From contig JADIZB010000039.1 of assembly GCA_016705005.1 (NCBI GenBank), forward strand, positions 124,001 to 188,000: a stretch of 64,000 bases of DNA, written 5' to 3'. Source of the stretch: Bacteroidales bacterium (GTDB lineage: Bacteria > Bacteroidota > Bacteroidia > Bacteroidales > Lentimicrobiaceae). Under the pieces are notes generated by a model. The model made no database searches and was not told where the DNA came from. It was given only the letters and a program-made list of their open reading frames with translations. Below, piece by piece: positions 33,747-43,792 of the stretch. The position numbers were made by a program, and so were the translations under genes. Within the stretch, counting starts at the first letter, position 1; the number at the start of each line of letters is the position of its first letter.

Positions 33747-34301
33747 CGGAATCACAAAACTAAAAAGTGAACAACCAGTCCGTCAGGTTTACTTAGTTAA
33801 TGCAATAAGCAAATTTACAATCTATTTAATTACAAAAAACATCAGGTTACAAACTGAAGAATATTGAAAAGCAATCCTGTTATAAATGATAAAAGTTATA
33901 TTGCGGTGAAAATCCAATTCATACCAGCTACATAGAGAAATCAGTTTTCACTATAACGACAATTCCTTAGTATACTTTTTAATAAACACTTAATATATCG
34001 GTTGGTTACCTGTGATGCCGGTAATCAGAAACATCAATACTGTCATATCAGGTCAGTAATATCTTTTCCCGAAATTATCAGCTTGCTGTCTGAATGGAAA
34101 TTTAAAGAATGTAACGGAAGACCGGATTAAATTGATTCATAATCTAAAATTAAGATCACCATCAATACATGAAAGAAAAAAATATTACCATCAATTCAAA
34201 AATACTCCACATTACTCCATCCGATAGTCTGGCCTGACTAATCTCCATTTACAAACCTCTCTCTGACTTGTTCATTCATTGGAAATTTGTATTTTCACCT
34301 A
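33747..34301. other. Intergenic AT-rich region, no gene recognised
   Basis: About 550 bases between the two response regulator genes. No open frame with coding character, no tRNA or clear hairpin was seen. A small RNA cannot be excluded. Confidence 0.4.
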
Positions 34302-35960
34302 CTACCCCTCATTCATTTCGCGTAAAAAGGCAGTTATATATTCTTTGCTATTAATTATTGTCAGAAAAAAAGTAATTCGAAAATCCTTCGATATCCCTCC
34401 CTTCAAAAAGAATCTATAATCCTTCACAAAAGATTCATAAGCTTTCAGGATGGATAACCTCGAAAAATACATTTCATCTGATGTTAAAATTTCTTTAGCT
34501 TCATTATCGTTGTGATTTATCAATTCATTGTGAATGTCCCAGACTCTTTTACCAATTGCATCTTCACGTGAAATTTTCAGCATCTGGCTGACAGAATGGT
34601 TCCATTCAGTTATAATGCCAGCATTATCAACCATTACAACACCATCTGCCAATTGTTCGATGATACTTCTGAATCTCAATTCGCTCTCTTTCAGTTTATC
34701 AATAACCCTTCGGTTGTCGATGGCAATTCCTATCTGATTTGAAACAAACTTCAGGATATCAAGATCTGAAACAGACAGTGCCGTCTCGCTCTCATCGCTT
34801 TGCAGAACCAGGACTCCAATTATTTTCCCTTCACCTTTCAGAGGAATTCCTATCCAGACTTTTACTCCGGGCTTGCTTTCATCAATAATTTGTTTTTCAA
34901 GCATTTCAGAAATTTCTAGTTGATTTACCAACAAGGCATTCTGACTATGAATAACCAATCCCTCCAGGGTACGTGATTCTTTCCGAAATAGAGCATCCCG
35001 GGAATTGTCTCCATAAATTGTTTTGAAACACTCATCAATCTCATCCCAGAGAATAACCCTGAGATCAGTTGTATCAACTACCTTTGAAAGTTCTGATTTT
35101 ATTCCAACAATCAATCCGCTCAGATCGTCTGATTCCAGCAGTGTATTGGCAATATTGTAGGAAACTTCCTGCATTCGCTCACTTCTGATTTTGCCTGATA
35201 TATCCTCTGTTATTTCAATATAACCGCTTACATCCCCGTTTTCGTAAAAAGTCGGGAATGTTCTGAGGTGTGCTTCAAAAACAGTATGATCTTTTCTGTA
35301 ACCCTGTGTGAGTGTTTCTTTTGAACTAATGACTGTTTCATGCTTAAAATTGCCTACACACGGGCAATGGAGGTGAGTCTGGTTATAGAAACTATAACAC
35401 TTTTTCCCAATAAAATCCTCTGCCGGAAGCCCGAACAATTTGCTTTGGGCTTCATTCACCATAATTATGTTGAAATCTTTATCAATACGTGTGAATCCAA
35501 TTTCAATATTTTCGACCAATGTCCTGTAATTCACTTCCGATTTCCTGAGAGCAATCTCAGTTTGTTTACGGAGCAACTCATCTTTCATTCGCAAGATAGC
35601 CGAATTTACCGAAATAGCCAGCCTAACATAGTGTTGGGGAGATTTCAGAATATAGTCATCAAGACCTATTTTCATAGCCATTACTGCAATCTCTTCACTA
35701 CCCGTGCCAGTAAACATGATTACGGGTAAAAGGGGATTGACTGTTTTGATTTTTATCAGCACTTCAATTCCGGTTGTCCACCGCAATTGATAATCGGTAA
35801 TGACAATATCAAAATCAAGCCTGTTAAGAGAACGTTCAAACTCACGACTATCAATAATTTCCTCTACATCAATGACAAAGAGTTTTTTTAATTCTCTGAT
35901 AACCAATATTCTATCGTCAGGATTATCATCTATCAATAAAACTTTCAATAATTCAGGCAT
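34302..35960 (-). CDS. REC-PAS-GAF-PAS signalling protein
   Basis: A 552-residue cytoplasmic protein with no kinase or DNA-binding domain. Residues 1-125 form a receiver domain (LLIDDNPDDR, phosphoacceptor Asp in VITDYQL, FTGTGSEE, LKSPQHY). A PAS domain follows at about 142-255 (YRTLVENIEIGF, with a Cys-rich loop YNQTHLHCPCVG), then a GAF domain at about 265-420 (RVILWDEIDECF, VWIGIPLKGEGKIIGVLVLQSDE) and a second PAS at about 425-540. It could be a phosphorylation-dependent sensor that passes the signal through protein contact. It starts 29 bases after the histidine kinase, so the two are probably one operon. Confidence 0.85.
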   Translation of the reverse strand: MPELLKVLLIDDNPDDRILVIRELKKLFVIDVEEIIDSREFERSLNRLDFDIVITDYQLRWTTGIEVLIKIKTVNPLLPVIMFTGTGSEEIAVMAMKIGLDDYILKSPQHYVRLAISVNSAILRMKDELLRKQTEIALRKSEVNYRTLVENIEIGFTRIDKDFNIIMVNEAQSKLFGLPAEDFIGKKCYSFYNQTHLHCPCVGNFKHETVISSKETLTQGYRKDHTVFEAHLRTFPTFYENGDVSGYIEITEDISGKIRSERMQEVSYNIANTLLESDDLSGLIVGIKSELSKVVDTTDLRVILWDEIDECFKTIYGDNSRDALFRKESRTLEGLVIHSQNALLVNQLEISEMLEKQIIDESKPGVKVWIGIPLKGEGKIIGVLVLQSDESETALSVSDLDILKFVSNQIGIAIDNRRVIDKLKESELRFRSIIEQLADGVVMVDNAGIITEWNHSVSQMLKISREDAIGKRVWDIHNELINHNDNEAKEILTSDEMYFSRLSILKAYESFVKDYRFFLKGGISKDFRITFFLTIINSKEYITAFLREMNEG

Positions 35961-35989
35961 AGCAGGTTTTGAATTAATATAACATTACT

Positions 35990-37954
35990 TTATTTTGATT
36001 GCAATACCAATGTAAATCGACTTCCTTTCCCAGGTTTGGAAGTAACCAATACCTCCCCTCCCATCCGATCCATTGCTTTCTTGACAATAGTAAGCCCGAT
36101 TCCACTTCCCTGGAAGCTTTCGACCCCATGCAAACGTTCAAATACATCAAATATCCGCTTTTGTTTATTAATAGGTATACCAATGCCATTGTCGCTAATG
36201 CTGATATGTACATTGCCATTCCTTAACCTGCTCTTAATCATCAGTCTTGGGACGGTTTCTTCGTCTATAAACTTAAGCGAATTTGAAATAAGGTTTGTAA
36301 ACACCTGCACCAACACAGGCATAAATGACCTGACGAAGGGTAAATTATCCGCTACTAAAATCACAGCCTTCTTTGCACGGATTTCTTCTGAAAGAATCTC
36401 CAAAGCTTTGCCCAGAGCAAGTGCAGGATCAATAATTTTCATGTCAAGTTCAAGATTGCTGAGCCTGGAATATTGCAACAAATCATTGATCAGGGCTTCC
36501 ATCTGAAGAGAAGATTTGTTTATCCTCCTGAGGTAAACCATAGCTTCCTGATCAAGATTATCTGAATGATCTTCAATAATAGCATTAACGAATCCCTGCA
36601 TTACCCTCAAAGGGGCTTTCAGGTCGTGCGAAACTGAATTTGCAAATCTGTCAAGTTCTTCATTAATTTCCTGTATTCGGGCTGTACGTTGCTCAACGAG
36701 GCCTTCAAGATGGATCCGATAGGTATCTAGTTCACGCTGGGTACATTTCAATTCAGTAATATCATTAAACGAGCTGACAAGACATTTTTCGCCATTCAAT
36801 TCTATAATCTCAGAAGAAAACAGCCCTTCAATCTTCGTTTTGAGGCGGGTAGATATACTGAATTCGATGTCTTCAATTCTCCCGTACTGATTGAGTTGCT
36901 CCTGAATCATCAATCTGGGCATGTCACTATACAAACCCAAATCCACTGTTGTTTTTCCGATGATGTCTTCTCTGGGAAGTTGAAGAATGCTTGTAAACTT
37001 GTCGTTTACATCAAGTATCATTCCATCACTCAGTCTGGAAATCGACATCAGGTTAGGACTATTTCTGAAAGCTTTTTGAAATTTCAACTCACTTTCAACC
37101 AATTCCTGCTCTATCCTCTTTTGTTCAGATATATCCCTACCAACCCCGATAACAGCAGTTATCTTCCCGCTTTTATCCAGAACAGCCTTGTCAGACCATG
37201 CAAGCCAACGCCAGCCTAGAATAGTTTTTGCCCGCTGTTCTACATAACAGGTATGGGGATAGTGGCCTAGCTGCCGCATAGCAGCGGCTGTAACTTCCAA
37301 ATCCTCAGGATGAATCAGTGGTTCATAGCTTTGTCCGATCAATTGACCATGATCCATTCCGAAAAGTTTACAATAGGTTGGGCTTACAAATAGAAAACGA
37401 CCCCGGGCATCAACTTTAACGATCAGTTCATTTTGATTCTCAACAAGAAGCCTGTAGATGGAATCAGTATTCTCAAACCTCAGTTTTGAATACTCAAGTA
37501 TATTCTGAAACATCCCGGGCAGTGTTCCTTTAAACAATTCAGCCAATTCGGATTCAGCCACTAACACCATAACCACCTTGCCTTTGATGTTGAATCCGGG
37601 CATCATGAAAACACTAAGAGCATTGTCAGGCTGCTGGTGGTTCTGGTTTGCAAAAAGCTGATTTTTTCTGAATTTCTCTGAAACAATTTCCCATGGAACA
37701 TCAATAGAGTTTATTTTCCGGCTGAAATATTTCATCAGGTCGGTACCAGCTACTTCAGTGCCCTCAGTAAAAGATGAGATCAGTTCCAATCCTGAATTAT
37801 CGAAGTTCTGCCCGAAAATCCACGTCCCGTAAATCCCTTGAAGAGAACATAAATTTTCAGCAAATCTATTCATGAAAGACTGAAAAGAATCTTCGACAGG
37901 ATGAATAGAATAACATCTGTTGATCCATCCGGTTAAATTTGCCGTGAGACGCAT
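35990..37954 (-). CDS. PAS-domain histidine kinase
   Basis: A sensor kinase of 654 residues from the ATG at 37954; a TTG eight codons earlier is possible. No transmembrane segment or signal peptide is seen, so it is cytoplasmic. Order: N-terminal sensory region of about 180 residues, PAS (YRLLVENQNELIVKV...FVSPTYCKLFG, with a PAC motif GWRWLAWSD), a second PAS (AFRNSPNLMSISRL), HisKA with the phosphoacceptor His in SVSHDLKAPLR (about residue 443), and HATPase_c with NLISNSLKF, ISDNGIGIPI and FQGSGIGLTIVKK. It probably phosphorylates the REC proteins next to it. The signal is unknown. Confidence 0.9.
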   Translation of the reverse strand: MRLTANLTGWINRCYSIHPVEDSFQSFMNRFAENLCSLQGIYGTWIFGQNFDNSGLELISSFTEGTEVAGTDLMKYFSRKINSIDVPWEIVSEKFRKNQLFANQNHQQPDNALSVFMMPGFNIKGKVVMVLVAESELAELFKGTLPGMFQNILEYSKLRFENTDSIYRLLVENQNELIVKVDARGRFLFVSPTYCKLFGMDHGQLIGQSYEPLIHPEDLEVTAAAMRQLGHYPHTCYVEQRAKTILGWRWLAWSDKAVLDKSGKITAVIGVGRDISEQKRIEQELVESELKFQKAFRNSPNLMSISRLSDGMILDVNDKFTSILQLPREDIIGKTTVDLGLYSDMPRLMIQEQLNQYGRIEDIEFSISTRLKTKIEGLFSSEIIELNGEKCLVSSFNDITELKCTQRELDTYRIHLEGLVEQRTARIQEINEELDRFANSVSHDLKAPLRVMQGFVNAIIEDHSDNLDQEAMVYLRRINKSSLQMEALINDLLQYSRLSNLELDMKIIDPALALGKALEILSEEIRAKKAVILVADNLPFVRSFMPVLVQVFTNLISNSLKFIDEETVPRLMIKSRLRNGNVHISISDNGIGIPINKQKRIFDVFERLHGVESFQGSGIGLTIVKKAMDRMGGEVLVTSKPGKGSRFTLVLQSK

Positions 37955-38181
37955 CGAAACACTATGTTGCTCTGCCAATTTTTAATAAATTTTTATTGAA
38001 ACATATGCAAACATACAACAAATATGAGTGAGCGTGCAATCTGAAACAAAGAGAGACAACATTTCAGAGTATTGATTCCTATCATTAAACTGATTGGTCA
38101 ATTCTTTCGAATAAATTTTGGCCCATTGCTTTGTCAGAAGTCCCTGCACCATGCTCTTAGCCTCTGAAACAGCAAATGCCG

Positions 38182-38189
38182 TATCTTTG
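38182..38189 (+). promoter_or_regulatory. -7 element placed to give a leaderless mtaB mRNA
   Basis: TATCTTTG ends five bases before the mtaB ATG at 38195, so the predicted transcription start falls on or next to the start codon. No -33 TTTG is found. Confidence 0.45.
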
Positions 38190-38194
38190 CCGGG

Positions 38195-39487
38195 ATGAAA
38201 AAACAAAAAATTGCTTTCAATACTTTTGGTTGCAAACTCAACTTTGCCGAGACATCTGCCATTGCCAGGAAATTTCAGGAGGGCGAATTTGAAACTGTTG
38301 AATTTAAAGAAACAGCCGATATATATGTCATACACACTTGCACTGTTACTGCTCAGGCTGAACGAAAATGCAAAGCAGCCATCAGACAGGCAATGAAAAG
38401 GAATCCGGAAGCTTCTGTTGCTGTGATTGGATGTTATTCACAACTTAAACCTGATGAACTAAAAAAAATCAAGGGAGTTGATATTGTGCTTGGGAACAGT
38501 GAGAAATATAGCTTATATGATGTTATCACAGCCCCGGATCGCAAAAAAAATGACTTTGCTGATTCAGGCCTGAAGACGTCCCATCATTTTGAGCCCGGAT
38601 TCTCAGTTAATGACCGTACAAGATCCTTCTTCAAAGTTCAGGATGGCTGTGACTACTTCTGTAGTTTCTGCGCCATTCCCTTTGCCAGGGGTAGAAGCCG
38701 GAGCGCAACAATCGCAGATACGCTTAAAGTCGCAGGCCAGATTTCATCATCGGGTATACGTGAGATTGTGCTTACAGGGGTTAATATCGGCGACTTTGGC
38801 AGATTTAATGGAGAGACATTTCTCGGATTATTGCAAGGGTTGTTAAAAGAAGTGGACATTGAGCGTATCCGCATCTCATCTGTAGAGCCTGAATTACTAA
38901 ACAATGAAATAATCAAACTTGTGGCAGACAACCCCAGGTTCATGCCACACTTTCATATCCCTCTACAATCAGGAAGTAACAGAATATTAGCCCTGATGAA
39001 ACGAAAATATAAGCGCGAGGTATTTTCGGAAAGGGTTAATTTAATCAGGGATTTAATGCCTGATGCATTTATTGCAGCTGATGTCATAATTGGCTTCCCC
39101 GGAGAAACGGAAGAAGATTTTGAAGATACCTGCCATTTCATTTCATCCCTGCCGCTTTCAAGCCTGCACGTTTTTACCTATTCTGTCAGACCGGGAACCA
39201 AAGCCGCTGAAATGGATAACCAGATTCCGGAAAGTGAAAAACAGAAACGCAGTAAAAAACTTCATCAACTGTCGGAAATAAAAAAAATGGACTTTTATCA
39301 GCAGAACAGGGATACTGTTCATCCTGTCCTCTGGGAGTCTGACACTGATCAGGGTTATATGTTCGGATTTACCGACAACTATATCCGATGCAAAAAATTA
39401 TATTCTGCTGAGCATGTAAATACTGTGGAAAGTGTCAGACTGACAGAAATTGACAGCGAAGGGGTTTTTAGCACAATCGCTTTATAA
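38195..39487 (+). CDS. mtaB: tRNA (N6-L-threonylcarbamoyladenosine(37)-C2)-methylthiotransferase
   Basis: A 430-residue radical SAM enzyme that adds a methylthio group to t6A37, giving ms2t6A in tRNAs reading ANN codons, tRNA-Lys among them. The N-terminal UPF0004 domain has its three Cys (FGCKLNFAE, HTCTVTAQAE, IGCYSQLKPDE). The radical SAM cluster is DGCDYFCSFCAIPFARG with CxxxCxxC. VLTGVNIGDFG, IPLQSGSNRIL and DVIIGFPGETEEDF are family marks. The TRAM region at the C-terminus is short. It needs the t6A made by TsaC. IMPase follows 27 bases later. Confidence 0.94.
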   Translation: MKKQKIAFNTFGCKLNFAETSAIARKFQEGEFETVEFKETADIYVIHTCTVTAQAERKCKAAIRQAMKRNPEASVAVIGCYSQLKPDELKKIKGVDIVLGNSEKYSLYDVITAPDRKKNDFADSGLKTSHHFEPGFSVNDRTRSFFKVQDGCDYFCSFCAIPFARGRSRSATIADTLKVAGQISSSGIREIVLTGVNIGDFGRFNGETFLGLLQGLLKEVDIERIRISSVEPELLNNEIIKLVADNPRFMPHFHIPLQSGSNRILALMKRKYKREVFSERVNLIRDLMPDAFIAADVIIGFPGETEEDFEDTCHFISSLPLSSLHVFTYSVRPGTKAAEMDNQIPESEKQKRSKKLHQLSEIKKMDFYQQNRDTVHPVLWESDTDQGYMFGFTDNYIRCKKLYSAEHVNTVESVRLTEIDSEGVFSTIAL

Positions 39488-39514
39488 TTTAAATTTTCTA
39501 AATGAGTAACAACT

Positions 39515-40324
39515 ATGATCGACTATCATAAGATCTGCCTTGATGTTTGTAGTTTATCGCGGGCAACCGGGAAGTACATTACAGAAGAAGGAGGAAAACC
39601 GGGCCAAAAGGGTATCGAACACAAAGGGGAGCATAACTATGTTACTTACGTTGATAAAACTGCCGAACTCAGATTGGTTCAAGGATTGAGAAACATCCTT
39701 CCTGAATCAGGATTTATCACTGAAGAAGGAACTGCCAGCACTAAAGGTGTAGAATACAACTGGATTGTTGATCCGCTTGACGGAACTACCAATTTTATTC
39801 ACAGTGTTCCCGTTTTTTGCATCAGTATCGCTTTGGTCAGGAATAACGAAACGGTTGTTGGTGTTGTATATGAAATCAACAGGGATGAGTGTTTTTATGC
39901 ATGGAAAGGCGGAATGGCCCAAATGAATGGGCATGAAATCCGGGTTTCGTCGAAGCAGGATTTCAATTCGTCCTTACTGGCAACAGGGTTTCCATACTAT
40001 GACTACGGGCTGATAGACGAATATCTGGCCGTTTTCAGGCACTTTATGAAACACACTGCCGGCCTGAGAAGGCTTGGTTCGGCAGCCGCAGACCTCGCCT
40101 ATGTTGCCTGTGGCCGCTTCGAAGGGTTTTATGAGTACGGCCTTCACGCATGGGATGTAGCTGCCGGTGCCTATATTGTTCAAATGGCTGGTGGGATAGT
40201 TTCAGACTTCTCAGGAAAAGAAGACTACATTTTCGGAAAAGAACTCATCGCAGGGAACCAGTATGCCCACCCGGAAATATTAAAAGTGATTCAATTGCTT
40301 TTCCAGAAGGCGTATATTCAATAA
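39515..40324 (+). CDS. Inositol monophosphatase family protein
   Basis: A 269-residue metal-dependent phosphatase fold. The metal-binding residues lie in FITEEGT (Glu) and WIVDPLDGTTNFIH (about 83-96), and the C-terminal motif is HAWDVAAGAYIVQMAGG. Members dephosphorylate myo-inositol-1-phosphate, 3'-phosphoadenosine-5'-phosphate or fructose-1,6-bisphosphate; which one cannot be told here. The length is usual for IMPase/SuhB. It lies between mtaB and the NfeD gene, all on one strand. Confidence 0.9.
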   Translation: MIDYHKICLDVCSLSRATGKYITEEGGKPGQKGIEHKGEHNYVTYVDKTAELRLVQGLRNILPESGFITEEGTASTKGVEYNWIVDPLDGTTNFIHSVPVFCISIALVRNNETVVGVVYEINRDECFYAWKGGMAQMNGHEIRVSSKQDFNSSLLATGFPYYDYGLIDEYLAVFRHFMKHTAGLRRLGSAAADLAYVACGRFEGFYEYGLHAWDVAAGAYIVQMAGGIVSDFSGKEDYIFGKELIAGNQYAHPEILKVIQLLFQKAYIQ

Positions 40325-40393
40325 TTCTGATTTAATCTTGAATTCAGGGTGCTTTAGATACTATCTTCGCAACTGGAAACAAGAAACCAGAAA

Positions 40394-41758
40394 ATGAAAA
40401 TCCATAAATTCATCAGTTTTACATTGATATATCTGCTCGCTGCTTTTGCAAATGATATCAGTGGACAGGTCAGCAATCAGAAAAAATCAACACTGATTTA
40501 TAAATTTGATATTAAGGAAGAGATCGCACCTCCTGTCTGGCACAAAACCCGTAAAGCTTTTACCGAAGCAAGGTCCCTGAAAGCAGATATTATTCTGATA
40601 CACATGAACACCTATGGCGGAATGCTTGAATCGGCCGATTCCATACGTACCACCATTCTGCAGTCTCCAATCCCTGTATGGGTATTTATTGATAACAATG
40701 CCGCTTCAGCAGGTGCTTTGATTTCCATTGCCTGCGACAGTATCTATATGAGGGCCGGAGCAAATATCGGAGCGGCCACCGTTGTTGATCAGTCAGGTAA
40801 ACCGCTGCCTGATAAATATCAGTCATACATGAGGTCAATGATGCGGTCAACTGCTGAATCGACCGGACGAAACCCTGATATCGCACAGGGAATGGTTGAT
40901 TCCAGGATCAGAATTGAAGGTATTACGGATACCGGAAGGGTTATAACCTTTACTACTTCCGAAGCACTCAAATATGGTTTCTGCAATTCGGAAGCATCAA
41001 CTATAGAGGAGATTTTACGGATCGCACGGGTGCACAATTACAGAATTGTTGAACAGGAACTTACTGTAGCTGATAGTATTATCACATTCCTGACCAATCC
41101 GGTTGTCAGCGGAATACTTATCATGCTGATTATCGGCGGAATCTATTTTGAACTTCAAACCCCTGGCATTGGCTTTCCTCTTGCTGCAGCAGTGGTGGGT
41201 GCTTTGCTTTACTTTGCCCCATTGTACATTGAAGGGCTGGCTTCCAACTGGGAAATTCTGGTATTTGTTATCGGTGTTATTCTGGTCATTATCGAATTGT
41301 TTGCCATTCCGGGATTCGGAGTAGCCGGAATCTCCGGACTTGTTCTTATTGTTACGGGGCTAACCCTCAGCATGATCGACAACGTTGGCTTTGACTTTAC
41401 GGGTGTGCCCATGAAAGGGGTTGTCATCTCTTTCTTTATCGTTATCATTGCATCATTTGCATCCCTGGTTTCGTCCTTCTTCCTTACCCGAAAATTATTC
41501 GGCAGCCACACAATGTTCGGCGACCTTGCACTACTCAGCACTCAGCAATCCGGTGAAGGATATATTTCTGCTGATTCTCATTATAAAGAAATGCAAGGCA
41601 AAACCGGGTTGGCTTATTCAATCCTGAGACCGGCCGGTAAAGTTGAAATAGATGGTGAAGTGTTTGATGCTGTTGCTGATTCAGGATACATCGAAAAGGG
41701 AGAAAATGTGGTTGTCAGGGGATATGAAAATGCACAACTGATTGTCAGGAAAAGCTAA
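40394..41758 (+). CDS. NfeD family membrane protein with ClpP-class serine protease domain
   Basis: A 454-residue protein. A signal peptide (to about ANDISG) is followed by a ClpP/crotonase-fold domain with HMNTYGGMLESADSIRT and the serine in NNAASAGALISIACDSIYM, then about four hydrophobic segments and the C-terminal OB-fold NfeD domain (GKTGLAYSILRPAGKVEIDGEVFDAVADSGYIEKGENVVV). NfeD1b proteins cleave or organise stomatin-type partners; a stomatin gene is not found next to it. The active site faces the periplasm, with the OB-fold domain in the cytoplasm. Confidence 0.9.
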   Translation: MKIHKFISFTLIYLLAAFANDISGQVSNQKKSTLIYKFDIKEEIAPPVWHKTRKAFTEARSLKADIILIHMNTYGGMLESADSIRTTILQSPIPVWVFIDNNAASAGALISIACDSIYMRAGANIGAATVVDQSGKPLPDKYQSYMRSMMRSTAESTGRNPDIAQGMVDSRIRIEGITDTGRVITFTTSEALKYGFCNSEASTIEEILRIARVHNYRIVEQELTVADSIITFLTNPVVSGILIMLIIGGIYFELQTPGIGFPLAAAVVGALLYFAPLYIEGLASNWEILVFVIGVILVIIELFAIPGFGVAGISGLVLIVTGLTLSMIDNVGFDFTGVPMKGVVISFFIVIIASFASLVSSFFLTRKLFGSHTMFGDLALLSTQQSGEGYISADSHYKEMQGKTGLAYSILRPAGKVEIDGEVFDAVADSGYIEKGENVVVRGYENAQLIVRKS

Positions 41759-41766
41759 ATCGATCC

Positions 41767-42282
41767 ATGATACAAAGCCGGATTCAGATAAAGCTGACAG
41801 ACATTACCAGGCTTGAGTGTGATGCCATTGTGAATGCAGCCAATACACGGCTGCTTGGAGGTGGCGGTGTTGACGGAGCCATTCACCGGGCTGCCGGACC
41901 TGAACTGCTTGAAGCATGCCGCTTGCTCAACGGATGTAAAACCGGAATGGCTAAAGTCACTCCCGGGTTCGGGCTCCCGTCAAAGTTTGTCATCCATACG
42001 GTTGGTCCGGTATGGACTGGCGGAGATTCGGACGAAGCAGACATGCTTGAATCCTGCTATCTGGAAAGCCTTAAACTGGCTGCCTCTCTCTGTTGTAAAA
42101 CAATTGCCTTTCCTAACATCAGTACCGGAATCTATGGTTTCCCGAAAAACCTGGCAGCAGCCATCGCTCTTAAGGCAGTCACGGAATTTCTTACGGTAAA
42201 TGACCTTCCTGAAATTATAATCTTTGCCTGCTTCGATTCAGAAAATCTGGCAATTTATAAAAGCTTATTTTCAACTGGTTAA
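41767..42282 (+). CDS. Macro-domain protein (O-acetyl-ADP-ribose deacetylase type)
   Basis: A 171-residue macro domain, cytoplasmic. Hallmarks are ITRLECDAIVNAAN, GGGGVDGAIHRAAG, VIHTVGPVW, and IAFPNISTGIYGFP. These match the MacroD/YmdB group that hydrolyses O-acetyl-ADP-ribose and removes mono-ADP-ribose from Asp/Glu. It starts 8 bases after the NfeD stop and may share its transcript. No ADP-ribosyltransferase or sirtuin gene is in the window. Confidence 0.92.
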   Translation: MIQSRIQIKLTDITRLECDAIVNAANTRLLGGGGVDGAIHRAAGPELLEACRLLNGCKTGMAKVTPGFGLPSKFVIHTVGPVWTGGDSDEADMLESCYLESLKLAASLCCKTIAFPNISTGIYGFPKNLAAAIALKAVTEFLTVNDLPEIIIFACFDSENLAIYKSLFSTG

Positions 42283-42292
42283 ATCAGAGATT

Positions 42293-43792
42293 CTACTTGT
42301 CTGTTAACTGATGATACGCCTGATAATCAGCATAATTCCAGCCCAGCCATGAAATACGGCTATACCCGTTGATAAAATCCCGCTGCCGTTGCTCTATCCT
42401 CTCTTTATAATAGTATAGCGACATATATTCATGGTAGTAATCAAATTTGTGGGTCTGGGCTGCTTCAATCCGCTCAATCTTCCGTGTAGTCACCATAAGT
42501 TCCGGAAGTGCACTGCTGTTCAGGGTAACCATGAATTCAGGATGAAAGAAACCCTTTTCGGACCGGTCAGCATTGAATGAAGCGATGATTTTATCCCAGT
42601 TGAAGAAACTGAGACAGATCAGTATGGTATAAGCAGCCAGGCTGTTGTAGTGGAAAAGATACCGGTGCGTCTTTCGCTGCCTGATTTTGATGATAACGGT
42701 TGCAATACCGAACAGGGTCAGAAGCAGGAAAGCGTAGACCCCGATTCGTTTATAGGCAAGATTGAAATGATGGATGTACCACATATTCCTTATCCCGACA
42801 GAAATGGCAAGCAAAGCATTCTGCGCCAGCCAAAGCAGGGCAAGATTGAGCAGAAGCTTCCTTTTAGGATAAAAATTCAGATTAGCCCTGAAATAATAAA
42901 GAACTATAAAGATGGAGATGATGATGGAGAAAATGAGCAACCAGGTGCCTTCATGAACAAATTGCTTAAGATAATCACCGTTCCATTCAAAATTGAACCA
43001 GACATTATAAATATCAAGAACATTCATTGTTGCAATTACTATGTTAAGAAGAACGAGCATCACAACACCCGACCGGTACTCAGTCTTAAGGTTTGTCATC
43101 CGGCCTGAATAACGTGTTCGCTTTCTAAACAGTTGCATACCTCCTTTCTCATTCAAAAAAACAAGTAAGGTGTGCGACTTCCCGGAAAGGAATGCGATAA
43201 AAATCAGGAATCCGGCGACAAACAACCAAAAATCAATGGGTGAAATATATAGCAACAGGGCTTCCATGAATTTCTCAAGACGCTCCAGCAGTCCACCTGT
43301 AAGCTTGTTGAAATAGGGACTGGCCGTAGCATAGATGGTTGTGAAAATCATCAGAAAGACAATGGGAGCCAATACAACCAGTAAGAATCGGAGAACTTTC
43401 CTGCCATTACTTTTCTGGTTGGTTAACCTTGCCGTCTCTGCAATGTAATAATATGGGCCTGATGCAGTGGCGAAAAGTGCGGCCGGAAAACCATTGAGAA
43501 GCAACCCGATGTCACCTGCCGCTATAAAACCAAGCAGTAAAATCAAAGAAAAAATATCAGCAGCCATGGCCATCGATGATCCGTGGATCAACACCATGAA
43601 AGCACTGATTACTGAACCACTGACCAGCAGTAGCTGAATCCGGTTGTTGATGTTCAACCGACCAGACCAGTAAATTGCACCAAGTAAAATAAGGTTGAAA
43701 ATGAGCACATTGATACCGGCTTGTTGTCCCTTAAAGAGATAAATAAAAATCAGGGCAAAAGCAAAGGGAAAAAAAATAAAGAATTTCTTCAT
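42293..43792 (-). CDS. DUF4173 (DUF4153-type) multi-pass membrane protein
   Basis: A protein of 499 residues with about ten transmembrane segments. The family pattern is visible in SVGIRNMWYIHHFNLAYKRIGVYAFLLLTLFG and the preceding FEWNGDYLKQFVHEGTWLLIFSIIISI, both typical of DUF4173. The C-terminal 100 residues are soluble and aromatic (KFDYYHEYMSLYYYKERIEQR). The ATG at 43792 is used rather than an upstream TTG. Inner membrane; the role is unknown. Confidence 0.8.
   Translation of the reverse strand: MKKFFIFFPFAFALIFIYLFKGQQAGINVLIFNLILLGAIYWSGRLNINNRIQLLLVSGSVISAFMVLIHGSSMAMAADIFSLILLLGFIAAGDIGLLLNGFPAALFATASGPYYYIAETARLTNQKSNGRKVLRFLLVVLAPIVFLMIFTTIYATASPYFNKLTGGLLERLEKFMEALLLYISPIDFWLFVAGFLIFIAFLSGKSHTLLVFLNEKGGMQLFRKRTRYSGRMTNLKTEYRSGVVMLVLLNIVIATMNVLDIYNVWFNFEWNGDYLKQFVHEGTWLLIFSIIISIFIVLYYFRANLNFYPKRKLLLNLALLWLAQNALLAISVGIRNMWYIHHFNLAYKRIGVYAFLLLTLFGIATVIIKIRQRKTHRYLFHYNSLAAYTILICLSFFNWDKIIASFNADRSEKGFFHPEFMVTLNSSALPELMVTTRKIERIEAAQTHKFDYYHEYMSLYYYKERIEQRQRDFINGYSRISWLGWNYADYQAYHQLTDK

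Noticed and set aside
36036..36506. Plus-strand open frame of 156 residues
   Set aside because: Antisense to the HATPase domain of the histidine kinase; no homology pattern.
42650..43108. Plus-strand open frame of 152 residues
   Set aside because: It is antisense to the DUF4173 gene and rich in Lys, Asp and Pro as expected from reversed hydrophobic codons.
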